In this document: positions 29,892-35,895 of the stretch, in pieces
Layout of the letters: the number at the start of each line of letters is the position of its first letter
How positions within the stretch are numbered: the stretch's first letter is position 1
Assembly: GCA_000818945.1 (NCBI GenBank)
Contig: KN805417.1
Location: forward strand, 216,227-252,121
Source: Schizochytrium sp. CCTCC M209059
Taxonomy: Eukaryota; Sar; Bigyra; Thraustochytrida; Thraustochytriidae
DNA: 35,895 nt
Direction of reading: 5' to 3'
Translations under genes and position numbers: made by a program
The notes under the pieces: generated by a model
What the model saw: only the letters and a program-made list of their open reading frames with translations
Told to the model about the DNA's origin: nothing
Databases searched by the model: none

Positions 29892-30943
29892 AGCGTCAAG
29901 CAGGGCCGCTGGCTCTTCCGCTACTAACCACCGCGCTGCAGCTGACTTTGTCCCGAGTTGCGGGTGTGCACCCACAGCTGCGGCGGCTTCCTCGCGGCCG
30001 AGGCCGCGCCGCGGAGACGCCCAGGGCGCCGCAGCCCTTGCTTGCTGCGAACGTGCTGCCGCGGCCGCCCTCGCTGCCTGCCAGTCAGCCCCCTGCAGAG
30101 TCTGGGCCCTGCGTGCTTTTGGCCGCCATGCACAGTACCGCCCGGCGGATAGATTTATTTATTCTGCTGATGATCGAACCATCTTGATGTGAATGAAGAA
30201 AGCTCATCGACCAGTCTCTAGAAGGGCCTAGAACCGATCGATCGACCAACTGACACTGCCAAGACGATCCGACTCGGCTCGACTTCATTGGCCGACGTGG
30301 CTGCGACTCGCACGCGCGCGCAAGCCAGCGCACAACGGTCGGAGCAAGCTCGGTAGCAGCAGCGGGCGGCAGTGGCAGCGGCATGCCTCTGCGACCAAAT
30401 GGCTCAGACACCGCGCCCGTGGCCACAGTGCGTGACCGCCGCTGCTGCGCCGGGCCTCTCAAGCAATCAAATCCCTGATGGATGTTACCCACGAGCGAAG
30501 ACGTACGAATAAAGGATCCACCATGGCCACTGCAACTGCGCGATGATCTCTGCCAGGCAAACGAAAGCAGAGTGAGTGACCGCCAGAGGTCACGGCTCGG
30601 CTGTCTCTACTGACACAGTAACTTGAGGCGCGAAACTGGCTCGCGGCGAGCGACTCGCGGTCGCTGGCGCGTGCAAGCTGGGCCTTGCTGCCAATAAAGA
30701 ATTCAGAGGTCGCGCAGCCCACCCACCAGCACGGTGTGCTGCGAACCATCGCAATCAGCTGCTGCTGCCGCAGCCGTTTTTAAGAGATAACTTCGCCTTG
30801 CTGCTTGCTGCTTTCTTATGAGAGCCCATGGCTGGCGGTCACGGGGTGCGTGCGTTCGCGCGTGCGTGCGGGCAGGCGGGTAGGCGGCTGGGCGGATTCT
30901 TCCAGCGCGACTGAGATGCAAAATAAGTCACACTTGTCGCGCT

Positions 30944-30965
30944 CGCGCGCGCGCGCGCGCGCGCG
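30944..30965. repeat. (CG)11 alternating tract
   Basis: Twenty-two bases of perfect CG alternation, extended on the left by CGCT. This is the classic sequence type for Z-DNA formation. Confidence 0.9.
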
Positions 30966-31048
30966 AGGGGACGCTGGAAAATTCGATCAACCAAACAAGC
31001 CCTGCAAAGGACAAGGCGAAGATTGTCGTGTCTCGTGATGAGAAAGAT

Positions 31049-31122
31049 CCTAAGAACTCGACTTGCCTGTCCTCAGACTGCCTGAGGCCTAAGGACTCGA
31101 CTTGCCTGTCCTCAGACTGCCT
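31049..31122. repeat. two-copy 39-bp tandem duplication
   Basis: A 35-bp unit occurs at 31049-31083 and 31088-31122 (period 39) with a single A/G difference. The unit ends with a CCTCAG that pairs with CTGAGG in the junction (stem 6, loop 5). The flanking CTAAGG and CCTTAG also pair. Confidence 0.9.
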
Positions 31123-31903
31123 TAGCCTCTTCGCGCGGTTCAAAATTGGCGGCCCCGACTGCGAGCTTGCGCTCTCATTGTCTTTCTTCCTTCCTTTTCT
31201 GGGAAATCTCGAACAAGCGAGGCCACAGACAAGCAAACAAGCGAACGAGCAAACGAGCAAGTTAAAATTGGAGTGCCGCCAGCCACCTGGCTGACAGTTT
31301 TGAGAATCTACGCTGGACATTCCAGCACGCCTCGTGCAGAAGCTTGCGGTGGTGGCTGCGTGAAGCTTTCCATCGGACACATCACGACACATACGACGCG
31401 ACTGCGACATGCAGAAATGCTTGATTAGGAGCACTGGGGAGGCTTTTTAACGCGCCTTAGCTTAACAACTCGCCACGTCAAGTGTCAGGGAGATTCTTCA
31501 TAAGTTTAGGGGAGAGACATACGGCCTGACGGAGGAGATGTGTGACAATAAATGGAGAGATGTGCGACTCGCTGCAATGCCGTGCTACAATTCAAGAGAG
31601 TGATGTAGCTCGCCAACTAGCTGACCTAGTAATGAGATCGAAAGGTCTCCGACCATCTTGCGTGCACGAGAAATACCAGAGACAGAGACTTGACATCACG
31701 TACGTGCTTGCCAACCGCCACTGCACCGTCTAGCTTGCCAAGAAGCAGACTTTGACAAATCGACCTTTTGGAGAATCAAATCAGCCCTTGGCAAATTAAA
31801 CATCATGATATCAGTCAGTGGCGCATCGGCTTTTCTTTAATTTAATCCTTAAAGAACTGGGCAATCAAATCAGTCACAGAAAATGACGATTCACTGTCAG
31901 TCT

Positions 31904-33130
31904 TTATAAGGGGGCTGCATGTACAGTCTCGCACTCAATACAGAGGTTACCCTGCTCATTCAGAATCCGTGTATGCGCATGAAGCGACCCAGGTAAGGCA
32001 GCCTGCGGCGGGTCCTTGACCACCTGCGCGCGCACGTGAGCCTCGGCGGGCCGATGCGTTGGAATACCTGAAAGAAGATTCACCCTTACCATGGTGGGCG
32101 TACCTGCGGCCTCGCCGGAAAGAAACTCTGGACGTTTGCGTACCGCAAGCGCTGCGGCGTGCGCCCCAAGCATCGTCGCCGCTCCGCCATGAATCGAACC
32201 CACCGGGTTGCCGTGGCGAGCGTCGAGAGATACCAAGCCAGCCAAATCGACGGGGGCCTCTTCTTCAGGGACAAACTTATTTTCCCCTTCCTTGATCGTA
32301 AAGACCTCCTCAAAGGTCGAGGGCATGGTGAACTCATGCTCGGGCTGACGATCGAGAACAAGGGACTCCCAGAGTTTCCTCGTGGTTTCCTGAAACGGTG
32401 GCCGGAAGGCAAGATCAAAAATTGCCCCCGAATGCATAAACTTGAGGTGACTTGCGCTGATGAGCGGATCCCCGTCTTCGTCGCTAATGACAATGTTGAG
32501 GAACCCAATGGTCCGTCCCACCCTCTGCAGCCTCGTCTCGACCTTGATGCGTTCCCCTGCGCCAACATCGATGGGTCGCAAGGCACGGCCTTGCAGCTGG
32601 ATGCTAAACCCTGGCCTACAACGCTGGTCCCACATGCAGCAGCCGGCATAGGTGCTGATCTCGTCGAGAAGTGCGACGGCTGCCTCAAGCCGCATCTTGC
32701 CATTCTCGCAGGTCCAGGCCGGGATCTCGGTCGACACGATGCTGTTTTGGGGGCCAAGGAACTCCATGCGCGTCGTGCCGCCGAGATCCTCGGGGCGCAA
32801 ACCAAGCAAGGACCCGAACTTGCCCGTGCGAGATCGCCGCGAAAATTTCCAAAACGCCAGCGCCAGCCTCTTCGACGCCGCCGCGCCGCGCCACGTCGCC
32901 ATCTTGCTCTCTCGAAGGCCCCGCTTGTCCTTTCTCGCGATCGAGCAATCGAGGTCTGCTCGCAGTTCTCGCGCTTCTGCTCCGGCTGCTACTACCTTTG
33001 CCGCCCGAGTCTTGACATCATGATTGACGACGACAAACAGCGTCACCACCATTATCGTACTCGTTAAGATATGCCACATAATAAACACGAGGTGTTGTTC
33101 GTACCGGACCCGAACGCTTGGCCCAGCCAT
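31904..33130 (-). CDS. membrane-anchored double-hotdog acyl-CoA thioesterase-like protein
   Basis: A 408-residue protein. Residues 13-35 (HLVFIMWHILTSTIMVVTLF...) form one hydrophobic segment close to the N-terminus, followed by positive residues; a signal anchor is likely. A basic linker of about 60 residues leads to a first hotdog-like unit (about 95-235: long helix LEAAVALLDEISTYAG, strands GERIKVETRLQRVGR, FLNIVISDEDGDPLISASHL). The second unit (about 270-405) carries the PaaI-type motif NPVGSIHGGAATMLG with H314-G-G at the start of its central helix. PaaI-like hotdog enzymes hydrolyse acyl-CoA thioesters; tandem units form an intramolecular dimer. Only the second unit shows the HGG signature, so the first may be structural. 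Substrate cannot be told. The frame opens at TTG 33145; ATG 33130 is used. It is divergent from the glycosyltransferase gene, sharing a 137-bp promoter. Confidence 0.75.
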   Translation of the reverse strand: MAGPSVRVRYEQHLVFIMWHILTSTIMVVTLFVVVNHDVKTRAAKVVAAGAEARELRADLDCSIARKDKRGLRESKMATWRGAAASKRLALAFWKFSRRSRTGKFGSLLGLRPEDLGGTTRMEFLGPQNSIVSTEIPAWTCENGKMRLEAAVALLDEISTYAGCCMWDQRCRPGFSIQLQGRALRPIDVGAGERIKVETRLQRVGRTIGFLNIVISDEDGDPLISASHLKFMHSGAIFDLAFRPPFQETTRKLWESLVLDRQPEHEFTMPSTFEEVFTIKEGENKFVPEEEAPVDLAGLVSLDARHGNPVGSIHGGAATMLGAHAAALAVRKRPEFLSGEAAGTPTMVRVNLLSGIPTHRPAEAHVRAQVVKDPPQAALPGSLHAHTRILNEQGNLCIECETVHAAPL

Positions 33131-33267
33131 GAAACCTGCTTGCAAATAGACGAGACCTCTATTCCTGTCAAGGTCCCTCGCGTGAGTGGTGTGGCGCAGA
33201 CGAGCAGAGCAGGCGAGAGCGGAGTGAAGTGAAGTGACGACGCTGCGCCTCTCGCAAAGTTCTCGCG
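33131..33267. promoter_or_regulatory. short bidirectional promoter region
   Basis: Only 137 bp separate two divergent ATGs, so both core promoters and 5' UTRs must fit here or overlap the coding sequences. A GAAGT repeat occurs near 33226-33237. No TATA box is evident. Confidence 0.55.
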
Positions 33268-34626
33268 ATGCAAATTACGGGCGACGGCGCTGGCGCGTTC
33301 GACGGGGTCGAGATCGACCCAGACCTGCTCTCGGAATGGAGGGCTGCAGGAGCTGCGACCACGAAAACGAGGACGACGGCGACGACGCAACCAACGAGGA
33401 CGACGACGACAACTGCAACGGTAGAAGAGGAGTCTCAAGGGCACGAACACCATGGCAAACGAGAGGATGATAAAGACGCACATCCCAAAGTCCGGCCTAC
33501 AATCGGCGAGCGAGTAACCATGGTTATTACCACGAGCCCGAGTCCGGTGAACCCGCTCACCTTTTTCATTGAGGACGTCATTGGCTCGTACCTGCAGCAC
33601 GAGCCGGAAATGCGAGCTTGTCCCAAAATCATTGTTTGCGATGGTGTCAACATTCGCGCTAATCCAAACAAGGGCCACGAAAGGTTTAGGATATGCAAGG
33701 TTTCGGCCTCGGCCGCCGCGAAATATGAAGAGTACGTGTCTGCGCTGGAAGCGCTCGCTGCAGACCCAGAGCATGATCTCTATGGTGCCGTCATATTACG
33801 CATGGAGCGTCGCAAGGGATTTGCGCTTGCGCTCAAAGAGGGCATCAAGAGGGTTCACACCCCATACGTGTTTGTTGTCCAGCATGACCGTCTTGCGCGC
33901 AAGCCTTTTTTCATGCAAAACATGGTCGACGCCTTAGACTCGTACCCCTTTCGCCTCGTCAATTACATTTGTCTCGGAACGAGCAACACGTACAAGTTCC
34001 CAGCGCATGCCGTGCAGCGCAATCGGATCGATGTCCGTGACTACGCACGGCGGATTCCAGGCACCAACGCAAGCATCGTGCCGCTCATCTTTTGGTTCGA
34101 CACGACGCATATATGCCGCACCTCATTCTATCTTGACTTTGGGCTGCAACGACAGGTGCGCACGATCACCCCATTCCACTCGTGGCAGTGGAAAACGGGC
34201 GACTTTGTCGAGGACAAGCTGGGCCAACTCCTCATTAAGCGCGTCAAGGATCGTGGCACAATGCCCGAGTTCCATCGTTTCGGAACATTTATGCTCGTAT
34301 TTGATGACGACGGTTCGCTCGTGTATCCTGGGTCACGTTGCAGCAAGTATGGCATTACAGAATACGTGGAAACAACCTGGATCGAGCGCCCAAAACATCT
34401 ACGCGCGCGGCACGTCGTTGTGGCGCACATTAACCAGCGACGCGTCCAAAGTGTCATGAAAATTTACAGAGATTCGATGCCCCCAGAGACCGCCTCGCAC
34501 GATGCCTTGCAGCAAAGTTATGCGGAAGAGCGCAAGCGTCACGAGCTCATGCGTCAAGCAGCCGCAAAGCTTACCGAGGGCAGCGATGGCAGTGACAACG
34601 ACAACGACAACGACGATGACGAGTAA
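33268..34626 (+). CDS. GT-A-like glycosyltransferase candidate
   Basis: A 452-residue protein ending in TAA after an acidic Asp/Asn tail. Residues 1-80 are a Thr-rich, charged leader without a signal peptide. From about residue 84 the order of elements fits a GT-A nucleotide-sugar fold: a first strand VTMVITTSPSP, a second strand KIIVCDG, the helix KGFALALKEGIKRVHTPY, then the strand VFVVQHDR, where Q205-H206-D207 would occupy the place of the metal-binding DxD. Further blocks (NYICLGTSNTYKF, PLIFWFDTTHICRTSFYLDF, WIERPKHLRARHVVVAHINQ) have no motif I can name. If correct, it transfers a sugar, perhaps in the cytosol given the lack of signal or membrane segment. The assignment rests on pattern only; an unrelated Rossmann-like protein is possible. 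Confidence 0.55.
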   Translation: MQITGDGAGAFDGVEIDPDLLSEWRAAGAATTKTRTTATTQPTRTTTTTATVEEESQGHEHHGKREDDKDAHPKVRPTIGERVTMVITTSPSPVNPLTFFIEDVIGSYLQHEPEMRACPKIIVCDGVNIRANPNKGHERFRICKVSASAAAKYEEYVSALEALAADPEHDLYGAVILRMERRKGFALALKEGIKRVHTPYVFVVQHDRLARKPFFMQNMVDALDSYPFRLVNYICLGTSNTYKFPAHAVQRNRIDVRDYARRIPGTNASIVPLIFWFDTTHICRTSFYLDFGLQRQVRTITPFHSWQWKTGDFVEDKLGQLLIKRVKDRGTMPEFHRFGTFMLVFDDDGSLVYPGSRCSKYGITEYVETTWIERPKHLRARHVVVAHINQRRVQSVMKIYRDSMPPETASHDALQQSYAEERKRHELMRQAAAKLTEGSDGSDNDNDNDDDE

Positions 34627-35346
34627 AAACCAGAAAAATAAAAAGGAGGAGGAGGAGGAGGAGGAGGAGGAGAGGAAGAAGGAGAAGGAATCTATTGCCG
34701 TAATTAACGCATGGCCACAGCTTGGGTCTGATCTCTCGCCAAGGCCTCGCCCTATTTAGCTCGGGTTCGCTGTGAATAACCTTTATATTTATTGTTCTTG
34801 AAGAGGTGCGTAGGTGTATAGTCTGTAACAAGAAGCAATTAATTTGTTTGGGCACAGGACAAATGATGTGTTTTATTTTGCCTCTAAAAAGAACGTGTAG
34901 AGCGTTGAAGACGCGGCAAGTAGCCGCCGCCAAAGAATGTAGAGCGTCGATCAGCTAAAGCTCGTCGACGTCACAAATGACGTGCTCCTGCCAGGACTTG
35001 CCAACTCCCCATTCGTCTTGGATGGTAGCTGTAACCAGGGAAATGGTAAATGCATGGTGTGGGTGGCTAGGCTTCTTTTTTTTTTTTTTGCTTTTTCTTT
35101 GCTAGCAAGCTGGGGCCATAAAGCCCGCGCTGACTAACTTTTGGTTCGCTCGCATGTTCATCAACTGATCATTCAAATGGCCACGCGATATCATCAAGAA
35201 GTCGATTTGATCAATGTACCACAGCCAAAAGAGACGCGCTCGCGAAAAGGAGGGAGAGGGAGTGAGAAAAAAGGGGATAAAGAGAGGAAGAGGTGAAGAG
35301 GTGGTTTCGGTCAGAAACAGAACGGGGCAGCCAATGCAGGGCAATT
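34627..35346. other. convergent 3' region with GGA and poly-T tracts
   Basis: This 720-bp interval lies between the stop codons of two convergent genes. It holds a (GGA)n purine tract starting 19 bp after the glycosyltransferase stop (34645-34672), AT-rich DNA at 34780-34880, and a run of 14 T at 35076-35089. AATAAA-like AAAAATAAAAA lies at 34634-34644. No gene is recognised. Confidence 0.55.
34645..34672 (+). repeat. (GGA)n tract
   Basis: About nine GGA units in the 3' flank of the glycosyltransferase gene, continuing into imperfect GGAAGA purine sequence. Confidence 0.9.
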
Positions 35347-35658
35347 TTACTTGAGCAGCTGGCGCTCCACGCGAAGCTTGCGGAACTCCTCCATGAGGGG
35401 CGCAAGGTAGAACTTGCCAGGCTCCTGCACAGCCTGAATCTCCTTGGGGAGCTCCTCGTGCTTGAAGTTGAGGTCAATCGCCCGGGTGATACGGCGCTGG
35501 CGGGCGACCTTCTCCGCAGAAGGAAGGTACTGGATGGCCTTCTGCACGTCGGCGTTCTCGGCAATGATGATGTCCTCGTACCGGAGACCGTGCTTGCGCA
35601 GGGCGCCGTTCACGTTGTTCTGGTACATGCGCGCGATGGTGCGGATAATGGCCGACAT
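35347..35658 (-). CDS. QCR7: cytochrome b-c1 complex subunit 7 (QCR7/UQCRB)
   Basis: A 103-residue protein of the UCR_14kD family, a matrix-side subunit of mitochondrial respiratory complex III. The diagnostic stretches are present: GLRYEDIIIAENADVQKAI (the family's G-L-x-x-D-D region), a YLPSAE-x-x-x-R-x-x-R-I-x-R-A-I-D-L-N-x-K-H core with LPKE following, then FYLAPLMEEFRKLRVER. The length is near the human (111) and yeast (127) proteins, slightly short at the N-terminus. ATG 35658 sits in a strong CACCATG context. A 16-codon uORF ends 4 nt upstream. A short upstream exon cannot be excluded. Confidence 0.93.
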   Translation of the reverse strand: MSAIIRTIARMYQNNVNGALRKHGLRYEDIIIAENADVQKAIQYLPSAEKVARQRRITRAIDLNFKHEELPKEIQAVQEPGKFYLAPLMEEFRKLRVERQLLK

Positions 35659-35895
35659 GGTGCTAGCGTAGGTGTTGACGAGGCTTCGGCAAACTTCTGT
35701 TGTAGGTGGTCATGCAAAACGCGCATCGTGGTCAGTTTTCCCCCATCCTCTCCTGTTATTCATTCGCTCACATTGATCTTTCTCTGGCTCTAGTGCTCCT
35801 CCCTCCTTCATTTCTGTAGAAAAGCAGAGACACGAACAACCTCTTGCGACGCCGCGCCAGCTTCGTCCTCTCTCACCTCCTCACGGCCCGCCCGC
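35659..35895 (-). promoter_or_regulatory. 5' region of QCR7 with a small uORF
   Basis: On the minus strand an ATG at 35713 opens 16 codons (MTTYNRSLPKPRQHLR) and stops with TAG at 35663, just before the main start. The rest is pyrimidine-rich on the plus strand and runs to the window edge. No other gene is visible. Confidence 0.45.

Larger units (their letters stand above)
29892..31903. other. gene-free region with minor repeats
   Basis: I cannot support a gene here. Sequence is GC-rich until about 30450, then mixed, and AT-richer from about 31740. It contains an alternating CG tract and a 39-bp tandem duplication (separate entries). A minus-strand frame with ATG at 31410 (160 codons) reads through the duplication but has a poly-Ala/Arg end encoded by the CG tract and no recognisable domain. 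No B-box-like tRNA signature was found by eye. Confidence 0.5.

Noticed and set aside
29528..30187. ORF containing a KKERKKER repeat
   Set aside because: The repeat is the GAAA microsatellite read in frame. Flanking sequence is Ala/Pro/Ser/Arg-rich without a family match.
30160..30190. Possible tRNA B box (GGTTCGATCAT on minus strand)
   Set aside because: The T-stem does not pair and no A box or acceptor stem is found at the right distance.
32159..33067. 302-residue plus-strand ORF opposite the thioesterase
   Set aside because: It lies wholly antisense to a gene with hotdog signatures and has no family features of its own.

Overview
The window looks like nuclear DNA of a GC-rich, intron-poor unicellular eukaryote. 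Ten protein genes are called, and the recognisable ones are eukaryotic: eIF3 subunit h, a USP34-like giant deubiquitinase, an NF-Y/POLE3-type histone-fold protein, and the bc1 complex subunit QCR7. Every one reads as a single uninterrupted ORF, including one of 12.7 kb. Serine, glutamine, glutamate, glycine and aspartate homopolymers are common. Together this suggests a stramenopile-type protist, and a thraustochytrid (Labyrinthulomycete) is my best guess. That assignment is inference, not proof.

Layout. 1-771: eIF3h promoter and 5' UTR with repeated GGTTAGG motifs. 772-2082 (+): eIF3h. 2669-4333 (-): beta-propeller-like protein. 4652-5281 (-): small basic orphan ORF. 5977-9150 (+): RING finger joined to a multi-pass, CSC1/OSCA-like membrane protein. 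9177-9935 (+): histone-fold protein only 26 nt downstream. 9932-22672 (-): USP34-like deubiquitinase whose stop codon overlaps the histone-fold stop tail to tail. 23166-24701 (-): Ser/Gln-rich orphan.

24702-31903 is about 7.2 kb with no gene I can defend. It is packed with microsatellites, including a 270-bp (CAAA)n array and a 501-bp (TTTG)n array that face each other as an imperfectly spaced giant inverted repeat. Pentanucleotide, hexanucleotide, GAAA and alternating-CG tracts lie around them.

31904-33130 (-): membrane-anchored double-hotdog thioesterase. It is divergent, across 137 bp, from 33268-34626 (+), a GT-A-like glycosyltransferase candidate. 35347-35658 (-): QCR7/UQCRB.

The genes do not form one pathway; this is a housekeeping and accessory mix. 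The most unusual points are the RING plus channel-like architecture, the facing CAAA/TTTG arrays, and the degenerate tetranucleotide tracts in which CpG recurs every 4 bp while the other two bases vary. Start codons were chosen as ATG only. Several longer frames begin at GTG or TTG and were trimmed.
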